Below the pieces are notes generated by a model that saw nothing but the letters and a program-made list of their open reading frames with translations, had not been told where the DNA came from and did no database searches. From Paraspadella gotoi (taxonomy: Eukaryota > Chaetognatha), in the NCBI GenBank assembly GCA_051294375.1, contig CM119264.1:3604689-3668688 (forward strand): 64,000 bases of DNA. The letters run 5' to 3'. Both the position numbers and the translations under genes were made by a program. Shown here piece by piece: positions 1 to 9,498 of this stretch (its first letter is position 1; each line of letters starts with the position of its first letter).

Positions 1-17
1 AAAACTATTTTTTTCAG

Positions 18-692
18 ATGGACGTTGATCCAAGTTCTCCTTACCCAGAAGAAGGAGAGGACAACGCAGGTGAATAGTTAACGTGAAAATGTGTAAAAAT
101 GATTCGTATAAATTGTATATTTGGAGCACCTGAACGTTTTTATTATTTATTATATTTTATTTATACGATATAACTTTGTTAAGTGTCATCTCATGCACCG
201 AGTAGTTTGATATAGAAAAACATCGATTTGGGAAACAGTGCTAATTAAAATAAAATTAGCACTGTTTCCCAAATCGATGTTTTTCTATATAACTTTGTAA
301 TAACGTTTTTTTTTTTCGCTCAGCTCGTTCGAACAGTCCCGCGATGGAGACAGATGAGCAGCCGGCGCACGCTGCCCCACAACACGTTCTCGGTCCGAGA
401 AATCAGTCCGAGGATCCTCACCTCACACCTGCCCAGATTCAGGTGATGAATTGTTATAAACTTTTGAAACTTACCTTTTTGTTCATATGAATATTACTTG
501 TCTCAGTCCTTTAAATATCCATATTTTCTCCGACAGGCTAAGGCGGAAGAGGCGCGCAAGTCGGCCGGGAACGAGAAAAAGATGTTCGTTCGGCGGAAGT
601 CGGAATTGCCGCACGACGTTGGGACGCTCAACGCCCTTGAGGGACACAAGCGCGCCGACGAGTACATGGCCACCACTCTGGAGTCCAGCTGA
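18..692 (+). CDS. Small unrecognised protein, 3 exons
   Basis: Exons 18-69, 324-442 and 537-692 join with matching phases (1 and 0) into 108 aa starting MDVDPSS and ending TLESS. All introns are GT-AG. The ATG at 18 directly follows a tttttttcag 3' splice site, so it is either the first codon after a trans-splice or 5'UTR-intron acceptor, or an internal Met with more exons to the left of the window. The N-terminal half is acidic and Pro/Gln-rich, the C-terminal half is charged and probably helical (AKAEEARKS, then RRKSELPHDVG). I see no signal peptide or membrane segment. I do not recognise the family. Intron 1 carries a long perfect hairpin (210-290). Confidence 0.7.
210..290. repeat. 37-bp perfect inverted repeat (hairpin) in an intron
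   Basis: Arms 210-246 and 254-290 are perfect reverse complements with a 7-nt A/T loop. The hairpin is flanked by a 12-bp direct repeat, atataactttgt, at 168-179 and 287-298. The second copy overlaps the right arm. It may be a tiny foldback element or a template-switch product. It lies wholly inside intron 1 of the gene at 18-692. Confidence 0.9.
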
Positions 693-2158
693 GAGGCCCT
701 TTCTCAACCCGACGCTTTCGCTTTTTTATTATATTCAAACGTTTTTCGCGTTGAATGAAGTTTTAATTTTTTCGTTCTCTCAGAAAAATAGTGTGGTTTT
801 TTTTCGGAGTAGTTAGGAAGAAACAGTGATACATTTTATACGTATACACATGTGAAAAAAATATCAAATTCCTAGGTTTTATTGGTGGGTTTGAGGGCGG
901 GAAGACTTACCCTTTTTTGGTCGCTTTGGTGTTACATTCCAATTGATTGATTTTAATTATTTTGTAAACCAATTACGCTTTATTCCTGGAAAAAAAAAAG
1001 AGAGCGCCTGGTATTGAGTTATTGGGTGAAATTGGCCTTTTTCAGTGATTTTTTTTCATTTTCTTTTTCAAAGTGTAATTTTGGTTTGCCTTTTATGTGA
1101 GCTAATTGGCATTGCATTTCAACCCTTCATGGTTAATGACATACTGGAAAAAAAAGACAATGACGCCTGCTGCCGTCCCTGATAAGTTCTTGAAAAAAGG
1201 TTTATCCAAACAGCGATTCTATGGAACACTTCAACAGACTTTATAAGACTCCCCTAAACCTAAATTTCTAACACTGTCTTATGTTATAATGGCGTTTTCA
1301 CATTTTTTCGACCGACCAACCACGGTTCCATTCCATACTTTGACCCGCTTTTTAATATTATTCCTCACAATCTTAACTGTTTGCGAAATATATATTCTCA
1401 ACACCAGGCTCGTTGCTTCTTACAAAAGCGCAAGGCTAGTTTAAATTGAGTTTTGTAATTAACATGTAGATAAAAATACCTGTAAATATTGATCAAGTTG
1501 TGATTTATTGACTCGTTTGCACAATTTGCCTATTGCATAGTTTTAAATAAGTATTAGATTGAGTTAATAGTAAGTAAACTATGGTAATTCTTGTTGTGAA
1601 ACTTCCGTTTTGATTTTATATTCAAGTTGATGAATTGATTTATCTCATGGAGATAAAATCGCTTACTTCATGGAATAATTCGTGCACATATTTGTAAATT
1701 AGCCGATAGTTCTCCGAATAACTAGTCAGTAAATCATGTCTGTAGTGCTTTATTGATATGACGTAAATATCAAATATGAATGTTAATTTGTAAAACAAAG
1801 AAGCTAATGATTCCGTGAAATAAATACGATTAAAAAAAAACGATTGGGGAAATTTTTTTTATAGAGTAAGCCCCTGAATGTGTGTTTGTCGTTACTACCC
1901 TGTGAAACTTTATCACCATACTATGTCTATGATTGCTTTATCTCTTGTAATTGGTCGACCATCTTTGGGTACTTTGTCACGTCATAATACATTTAAATTA
2001 CCTGATTTAATTCAGCATTTCAGATTTCATTAGAAATTCTTTTTTAAACCGCGTAAAACGAAAAAAGCTCCGCCAGAAGGTAATTTCATTGATTCGCTTG
2101 GATCCGCGTATTTTAAATTTTAAGGAAAGGAATTTTAGATTTTTTAAATTACCCTACA
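693..2158. other. Intergenic, AT-rich, no gene seen
   Basis: About 1.5 kb of AT-rich sequence with homopolymer runs and no ORF with plausible splice signals. It holds the 3' end of the first gene and whatever promoter drives the next. I see no RNA gene in it. Confidence 0.6.
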
Positions 2159-2168
2159 GCCACGAACT

Positions 2169-2812
2169 ATGAAAAGATGGCCGGGACGCAGGGGCAGAAT
2201 GGTTAAATGGCGCACCCCTTTGGGAAGGAAACTTTCGTATCTAATCTACGGCTCATACGCTTTTATTGGATGGAACCTTCTACCCTACATATTTTATCGC
2301 TCCAGGAAAAGCTCCTACGAGGTCAGCAGCGAGAAACCGAACTTCTATTTAGTTTTTTAATAAAAAGTAATTTATTGTCGCGTCTTTTTTTTTTTTCCGA
2401 AGAAAGAATACTTGGAAGGAAAACGCACAAAATCTTTTGACTCGATAAGCAGTATTGAGCAATACTTTTACCTCTTCGGTTGGCATCTGGAAAACGTTAA
2501 AAGAACTAAGTTGACCGTGAGGGATTACTCGGTAGAGCTGCGCGAGTTGGAGACGGAGACCGAAAAGGTGTTCGCTTATCAGTTATAATTGGCTATAATA
2601 TGTTAAAAGTTATGGATTTTTAACCTAAACTTGTTTTTATTCAGGTCAAACTTCTCCACGATCATCCGGAGGCCTATTTGCAACAATTCGACTATCAAGA
2701 GAAACAGGATAAGATCGCGAAGATCCTTGAAAGAGTGAAAGGCGATACCTACGTGACGCCCGTCTATCCCGGACAGAAATACTACTTTCCCGCCAATTCC
2801 CTCTTTTATTAA
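2169..2812 (+). CDS. Small predicted single-pass membrane protein, unrecognised
   Basis: Exons 2169-2321, 2403-2567 and 2645-2812 join in phase 0 at both junctions to give 161 aa. The start is Met 2169, ten bases after a ttaccctacag 3' splice site, so a 5'UTR intron, an upstream exon or trans-splicing is possible. The N-terminus is very basic (KRWPGRRGR), followed by one hydrophobic stretch at residues about 22-43 (LSYLIYGSYAFIGWNLLPYI), then a charged soluble tail ending in PANSLFY. The layout (basic N-terminus, one TM, short tail) resembles small mitochondrial inner-membrane or assembly proteins, but I do not recognise a family. The stop is only 19 nt before the VPS25 ATG, with a 3' splice site between, so the two genes look like an operon pair. 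Confidence 0.7.
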
Positions 2813-2820
2813 CTTTCCAG

Positions 2821-2831
2821 CGCAGAGCACA
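2821..2831 (+). promoter_or_regulatory. 3' splice site between two genes: candidate trans-splice acceptor
   Basis: The sequence ttaactttccag ends at 2820, overlapping the upstream stop codon region, and the VPS25 ATG follows 11 nt later at 2832. A 3' splice acceptor in a 19-nt gap between stop and start is what a spliced-leader operon junction looks like. A cis-spliced alternative would need a donor upstream within the previous gene. Confidence 0.5.
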
Positions 2832-3685
2832 ATGGCCGACGCGCAGTTTCAGTGGCCCTGGCAGTACAGTTTTCCGCCTTTTTTTACTTTGCAAGTACGT
2901 CTCATCATTCGCGATCGTCGAAAAATAATTTAATTTTTTGTGCGATAATGATTTTACAGTATAAGCCTAGTATTTTTCGTCATAGTAGCACATAATTTTC
3001 TTTTCATTTTCGATGAATTAAAAAAAATCTTCTTCGATATGAATCTGACTTTTTTTTTCTTCAAAGCCCAACGCCGACACTCGTCAGAAACAGGTGGAAG
3101 CGTGGTGCGCCCTCGTTCTTGCCTTTTGCCGTCACCATCGTATCTTCGTCTTGGATCTTCCCGCGGCTCAGTCCGACAAACTCGCTCTCTTTAACAATCA
3201 AGGTAAGTTCCTTCAAAAAACAGAGATCGATTTTCTTCTCCGTCTCACGATCACCCGCTCAGAGATCAAGCGTCAATTGTCGACGGAAGCCCTGAAGGCT
3301 GTGTTCGATCAACTCCACCAACTCGGCCAGTGCGAGTGGATCGATCGCAAGACCAAGAACTCCTGCCTTGTCTACTGGAAGACGCCGTCCGAGTGGGGCA
3401 ACCTTCTTTACAACTGGTCGCAGAGCATCGGCAACACCAACACGGTCTGCACCATGTTCGAGTTGAAGGAGGGAGACGACGTCGTGGGTCAGTTGGAAGA
3501 AGGACGCGATGCTCTTTTTTTCGCGGGAGTAAACACTCTTTCCCTTGTATTTTCTGACAGGGGAGGAGTTCGCGGGGATCGACGATCGAGTCTTGGTCAA
3601 AGCCTTGCAGTGTCTAGAAAAAGAAAGAAAAGCGGAGATCATGAAGGACGAAAACGATGACATTCAGGGCGTAAAATTCTTTTAA
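2832..3685 (+). CDS. VPS25: ESCRT-II subunit VPS25
   Basis: Exons 2832-2894, 3067-3202, 3263-3487 and 3561-3685 join with consistent phases (0, 1, 1) into 182 aa, close to the ~176 aa of animal VPS25. The protein opens with the family's WPWQYSFPPFFTLQPN segment, which in ESCRT-II structures contacts VPS22/VPS36, and ends with the conserved GVKFF. The body would form two winged-helix domains, about residues 1-98 and 99-182; CLVYWKTPSEWGNLLYNW lies at their boundary. Role by family: two copies of VPS25 form the arms of the Y-shaped ESCRT-II complex on endosomes and recruit VPS20/CHMP6 in multivesicular body sorting. It sits 20 bp downstream of a small membrane-protein gene, suggesting co-transcription. 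Confidence 0.96.
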
Positions 3686-3994
3686 CTATTTTTTGGTTTT
3701 ATTATTGTCGCGATACTCTGGTGAAGTTAAGCTGTTATTATTAAAAACACTTTCTCTATTTTTTTGTGGAAAAAATTTTTTTTTAATAAGTTAGGATTGG
3801 AGATTGCCTGTTTAAAAGTATACCAGATACAGTTAGTTTTGCCTAATGGCTTAAATCTACCTAATGTCTAGAATTAGATACCATAATATTCATTAGTAAA
3901 TACGAGATTATTTTGTTTAATGTTTTCGCCTTCTTTGACATTTGACATTTTTTGCTTCCCACGTTGGACTTTCCTTCCTAGAAGCAAAATTAGA

Positions 3995-6667
3995 ATGTTT
4001 GTTATTTCTCTTCAAAGCCCAATCAATCAGAATGCAGACGATCGGATTTTTATCGGTAATCCGATCAGACGCTGATTTCGCCCAGCGAGCGTCTACAACG
4101 TTTACTACACAGTCCCAGAGGGCGGACGAGTCGTCCTCGAATGCCGCCACAACAAAGTCGATCCGCGTCAAATTCTCTGGATCAAAGGGAAACTGGGAAT
4201 CCTCAGCATCGATGGGGAAGACTGGTTCCACTTCGCCAACATCCTCGACGGAAAGCTCAAAGATGCCTACCGACTCGAGGCCACCGACAGATCCTCCTTT
4301 CTCGTCATCGACTCGGCCGCGTTGGACAACCTGGAGAAGACTCACCCGACCGTTTACAAGTGCCTCGTCGACATCGTCTTTGAGCGGAAGTTCGAAGTTT
4401 CAGTCGTCAAACGCGATCTCGACTGCGTCTCGATCGGCGTCGATTTTGGCCGCCATCTGACGGTCGGGTCCCGCCTTCGCATCGATTGCTCCATCACCAA
4501 AGATCGTAGTCCCTCTGGTCGAGTTCGGTTCATGCTTTACGTCGGCGACGAATGGAAAGGAAACGTCACCGTCAAAGGTCTGGACATCTACCTCCTAAGG
4601 ACCACGACGGCTCGAGCTTCGTTTGATCTGACGCTCGAGGAAAGATTCCAAGGAAAAAGCGTTAGGGTGGAGATAGAGACGGCTTTTCAAGATAAGAACA
4701 TTCAGTTCCATTTGGCGGAGAAATTGAGACTCACCTACGGAATTGAGATAGATTGTCCGAGGACACAGAGCTTTGTCCTCGGTTCGACGAGATCTCCGGG
4801 TTGTTCTCTCCGCGCCGGAGCTCCGATCCAGGCTTCGCGGTTTTCTTGGCATCACCGGGACTCGACGTGGACGCCGGAGATGGAGGCCGTTGACGGTGAA
4901 ATCGAGGCGACCGAAAGATCGGTTCCCGGCAATTACAGTTACGTTTTGAAGATCTCGAGAAATGTCGTGGATAATTTTACAAAATGCCATGGCGAAACCG
5001 TCTGGCTCGAGGCGATCGACGTAGAAAAGACGTTTAACGAAACTACAATGCTTACAGTCTATCAGCCGCCGATGTTGCGATGTCCGGAGTTAAAAGATCG
5101 TTTTCTCGAAATCGATTCGGCCGCAACTTTATCTTTCAACTGCTCGATCTTTTCCTGTCCTTTGCCGTTCATTGATCGCGCGATCTTCGACGAGACTCTC
5201 CGCGTCCTTCGTCCGGTCGTCCGCATTCAAAATCGAACGGAATTCGAGTTGTCGATCGAGATTTCCTTCGAGGCCGACCTGCCCTTCGGCGCCGAAGAAG
5301 CCAAGGCCTTCGCCGGGTCTTTTCCGCTCGCTGCGCCTTTACGCGGCGCCACGGGATGGAGGGGAAGATCGTACGGGCGCACGGAAAAAGGAAATCGAGA
5401 AAGACGTGAAGCGGGTTCCGACGACGAAGGGAACGAATCCTTGGTAGAAAAGAACGACGAAGAAAACGACAACGACACGCTGGAAAAGATCGCCAAGATG
5501 ATCAACGAATCCTCGTCCTTTACTTCCGACGACGCCGTATCTGATTTCGAATTCGTCGATAACTCTCCGGAGTTTACAGAGACGGAAGATGAAGACGAGA
5601 TAGACAACGAATTCCTTGTCGAATACGTCTCGTTTTCCAACTTGTCACTTGACGCGGATCGAATCGCAACGGCGATCAAGATAGAATCCTACTACGCCGC
5701 GCCGTCTTTCGGCGAGCGGGTCGTCTTGGACATGCCCCCGATGGACATTCGATTCGGTCCCGCGGGATTGACCTGCGACGCCAAAGTCCGCGTTCGCTCC
5801 GTCCCTTTCCTCTTTTACTGCCGAATCGTTTCCATCCCGGCGTTGGATTTGAAACTCGTGTCCGTCTCGTCTCGGTCCTCGGATCACGCCGAGCGCATTT
5901 ACGGGACCGTCACGGCCGTTGGCGGGTTGAGCTTCACCGAGGGATTTCACGTTCGCGTGGAAGAGGACGATCCGTTTCCAGCGTCGAAGGAGACGCTCAT
6001 AGTGGGCGTGGTGGGCGCCGGGGAATTCGAGGTGATGGTCGAGTATCAGGCGCTGGTTGTCGCTCCCGAAGGTTCAGTCTCTTCGACGAAGGGTTACGGC
6101 ATCGGCGGCGATCCGGAAACAATGGAAATCGGAAAGCAAGGTTTATCGAGGGATAATCGCAAACCCGGTAGCTCCGTCGGTTGGCGAAGCGTTACCGACA
6201 ACGTCTGGTTTTATCCCGTTTTGTCGGTTCTTATCGGCGTCATCGTCCTCACTCTCGGCATCGGCGTCTTCGTCCTCGCGCGTCGAAACGCTCGAGAGTC
6301 ACGTGACGAGCCTCGCATGACAACGCGGGTCGTCAACCCCGACGACGACGACGAGGGTTACAGCGCGCGTCACAACAGCTTCGCCTCGGGCGAGTTTTGG
6401 TCGGGGATCGAAGGCGAGGAAGACGTCAAGACGCGCGATTCGGACGAAGTCTCCCTGGGCGGCGCCGTCGTCGTCGAACGCGCCCTGGTCGAACCAACGC
6501 CCCAGTTGCCCGGTAGTCCTGACCTCGAGGTCTTGATGGTTCCCGAACATCCGCCAGCCGGGATCGATAAGATCAACTCCGTCAAAGCCATGCAGACTTT
6601 TTCCAAGAACATTTTAGCGACGTCGCCGCGGAAATCCGGGAAAGTCACAACAAGCGTGAATACGTGA
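3995..6667 (+). CDS. Ig-like single-pass membrane protein, unrecognised
   Basis: One long open exon runs from 4086 (acceptor ttcgcccag) to the stop at 6665-6667, about 860 codons. The 5' part is uncertain. A short exon 3995-4055, a few bases after an acceptor (ttccttcctag), joins in phase 1 but needs a 30-nt intron, and it does not read as a good signal peptide. An Ig-like fold near the N-terminus shows the Cys (VVLECRHN), Trp (ILWIKG) and Tyr-x-Cys (VYKCLVDI) core. A second Cys-containing beta-rich region follows (LRIDCSI). A long acidic stretch lies around 5430-5640. A hydrophobic helix at about 6208-6276 (FYPVLSVLIGVIVLTLGIGV) is followed by basic residues (LARRNARESR), so the ~120-residue C-terminus is cytoplasmic. 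It is probably an adhesion molecule or receptor. Confidence 0.75.
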
Positions 6668-7091
6668 TTTGTGAGAATGTTTTGGAGAGACGATTCGACT
6701 TGATTGATGAGATTGTCAGTTCGGTTACGTGGATTTTATGATGAACTCGTTGTGATGTTTATCGACCACTTTTCGACTCGGCCGTCGAAATACTTTTTTC
6801 GTCCTTTCGAAAAATATTTTCATGGCTCAGCTTTTCTAATTTTACTCGTAATATTTTACTTGATGCTCACGTTGAAGTTTTTAAGCTTCTGCGATAATTA
6901 TAAATTGGAAATTGTAAAAAAAAAAAATATCTTCGGCTAGCTGAGTTTTTTCCATGCTTGAGAAACATTGTACTAAGTGATGTTCAAATTTATATTATTT
7001 TAACCATCGTTAAACCACAATTTTTTTTTGTTCCATTTTATAGTTCTTTCGTCCAGACCTTTATCAAACTTTTATATGTAACTTTATCTCG

Positions 7092-8703
7092 ATGTCTCAC
7101 CTCGTCCCCACGGTGCCTCCATCGATCGAGCCGTCTTTCACAGTTCCGTCCACTTCCGTCTCGTGGATCTTCGTCTCAGCCGCAGATGGCGTCGCCGTCC
7201 GAGGATGCCTCTCGGCGACGGACGAATCGTCACCCGGCGCCGTCGTCGATCGTCGCGACGCCGGCGTCGACGGCGCCGTTCTGGTCGGACGGGTTTATCA
7301 CACCGCCGCCTCTTACGTTTTCGAGGAGTCGCCATTCACTCTGATTCCTGGCTCCGTCGTCGGTGAAAGGTTGGAACGAAGATTGGCAACGATGGGCAAA
7401 GAATCGTTTAAGAGGTTGCAATGACTCTTTTAATTTTATTTCTCTTTTCCCAGTCTAATCTCCATTCCATGGGGCCTCTCCGAGTACAAGTACGACAGTT
7501 TCGAGCTCCTGGCCGTGTCTCCGGAAAGACCGGACGGAACTCATTGGAGACGCTGTCGGAACGGCGCCGTCCCGAAATTTGCCGTGAAGGGAGGATTGAG
7601 CGAAGGTGCGCCCTCGAGTTTAAATAATATTATAAGTATTCCCCGATCTAATACTTAATTGATAGGGAAGCCAGGTACTGAATAAACGAGGTAGTGAATA
7701 AACGAGACTGTGAGAGTCTTGATTGAAAGCTTGCATGGACCTGCTATGTCATTATCTTGTAAGAGTGGTGGAGGCCTTAAACCACCAAAGCCTGTCCAAA
7801 GTCAGGGGCAAGATAGCTTATTTATTAAATGAATGGATAATTTGTATATTGGTTGGACTAATTCCCGAAGTCCCGTGATTGAGTTGCCGTCTCATGTGGA
7901 CGGAGTTGCTTGGCTTTGTTCCCTGATCTCTCTTTTTTTTATTTACCTTTTTTGTTCACGTTTATTGTTGACATAAGATATTTTTGCAACCATTCCCGCT
8001 ATTATTTGTTTGCTCTGTTTTCTTTTCAGAAAAAAAAAAATTCATATTGATTTTATGTATAAAAATACATTTTGTCACATTTCTTACTTTTAGACGGGGA
8101 ACTTCTCTTCATCGGTCGCAACGTGGATTCGCTCGTCGACGGTCGGACGAGATACGGCGAGCGCTTTCCCGCTCAATCGCCCCCCAAGCGTCTCGTCGGA
8201 AAGGTACAGCCTTCCCACGGTCGTCTTTACGTCGCCTTCAGAGGCAGCGAATATTTCTACAACGACTACGAAGTGTTGACGCTCAATCAGTCGCCAACCT
8301 CTTTGCAGGTCTGTCAGGGAGTTTTGTCGGGGATAGTTTGATACATTGTAAGAATTATGTCGTTACGAATTAGCTCTTCTGCCGCAATTCGATATTGCGC
8401 TCTTGCGGGTCGAGTCTCCACGTCGACCTTCTACCTCTTCCCGACAAACTGAAAAGCCTCTTACTTTCGCCACCGCAAATCGATGACGAGCAAATTCCCG
8501 AGGACGCGTTTCCCTCGCTCTTGGATCTCGTCGAGATAAACGCCATCTTGGAACGCAACCCCTCGGACGACCATGATCAGACATCTTCATCCTCCTCTTC
8601 CTCATCTCCTTCGTCTCCCTCGTCTCCGCGAGCGAACGAAGACTCGTTAGACGCTGGCTGGAATTCGCAGTTGTTTCCCTCCCTTCCCCGAAATCTCGAT
8701 TAA
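7092..8703 (+). CDS. Two-repeat DM9 (DUF3421) domain protein
   Basis: Exons 7092-7369, 7454-7605, 8094-8308 and 8374-8703 join in consistent phase (2, 1, 0). Two DM9-like repeats are visible. The first runs from GAVLVGRVYH through LIPGSVV to YKYDSFELLAV. The second is clear: GGLSEGDGELLFIGRNV, then GKVQPSHGRLYVAF and YNDYEVL at about 8266-8277. DM9 proteins occur in insects, molluscs and flatworms, and several are secreted or cytosolic lectin-like, mannose-binding or immune-response factors. No convincing signal peptide is present, which fits the cytosolic DM9 proteins. The C-terminal ~110 residues (8374-8703) lie outside the repeats and include a Ser/Pro run (about 8585-8625). The 7370 donor was chosen because it restores frame; a stronger-looking donor at 7363 does not. 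Confidence 0.82.
7808..7865 (+). repeat. Dispersed repeat 1, copy a
   Basis: A 58-bp stretch matching 21555-21612 with about six differences (both contain tcaaatgaatggataattt or a one-base variant). It lies in an intron of the DM9 gene. The neighbouring 7640-7800 sequence is probably part of the same element, but I see no second copy of it. Confidence 0.75.
7987..8030 (+). repeat. Dispersed repeat 2, copy a, ends in a splice acceptor
   Basis: About 44 bp nearly identical to 15047-15091 (cattcccgc-attatttgtttgctctg core, then ttttcttttcag). It sits in the third DM9 intron, 64 bp before the acceptor used by exon 3. Confidence 0.8.
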
Positions 8704-8993
8704 AGGGTTTTGGTCCAAAACTTGGGATAACTCACGATGATCAACCCACGAACGTTTAAGAAAAAAAGCTTTACTTATCATCGACGAATCACAACAACAA
8801 CGGACTCGAGACATCTGTATCGTCCTACTTGTCATAAACTTCAATTAACAGCCACTCTACTAAGAATCTGGATCGCCGAAAGTTGGAAGGATGACGTCAA
8901 AAACAACGGCGAGGCGGCATCCATCTTTCGATCGCGCGCCCCCACCTCAAACGTTTACTTCTTATTAGACTAATATTTTATTTATACACTTCC

Positions 8994-9060
8994 GTAATAG
9001 ATAGTTGTTATTATTGTTACGTTCTACATTCTACACAATAAAATAAAATACTTAAAAATC
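8994..9060 (+). terminator. Candidate poly(A) region for the DM9 gene
   Basis: Overlapping AATAAA hexamers lie at about 9038-9050 in AT-rich DNA, about 340 bp after the stop. On the opposite strand the same AT-rich stretch (8970-8985) could serve the converging gene that ends at 9169. Confidence 0.4.
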
Positions 9061-9168
9061 CTGTACAATTTGGAAATTATGTTTACTGGCCCAATGGGTG
9101 AAGCAAGAGACAGGAATTTTGAGGTCAACAGAGACAAATAGCGTGAAAACAAATTAAGACACGAATAG

Positions 9169-9451
9169 TTACAAGCATTGATATAATTCCGCTTCCTCGC
9201 AATCGCTCTCTGTCACGTCGTTCGTCCCCTCCACCGGCGTTTCCGGCGGCTGCTCTCTCTTCTCGGTCGGCGTCGCCCGGGTCTCCGGCGATGTCTTTGG
9301 TTTCGCTGATTCCGGATTCGACTTCCCGGCGGCTGGGGCGCCAAGATCGTCGTCTCCCGGCAGCACCAGTTTTAACTCTGATTGGTGCTGCGGGAAAAGG
9401 TTGAAAGGCTGAAAATCAAAATTTAATGGGGGGGGTGTTAATTAGTTCAAA

Positions 9452-9498
<47 letters not shown>

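Noticed and set aside
7138-7335. Arg-rich ORFs on both strands (7138-7366)
   Set aside because: Shadows of the DM9 exon produced by GC-rich cgtcgtcgt codons; no independent signals.
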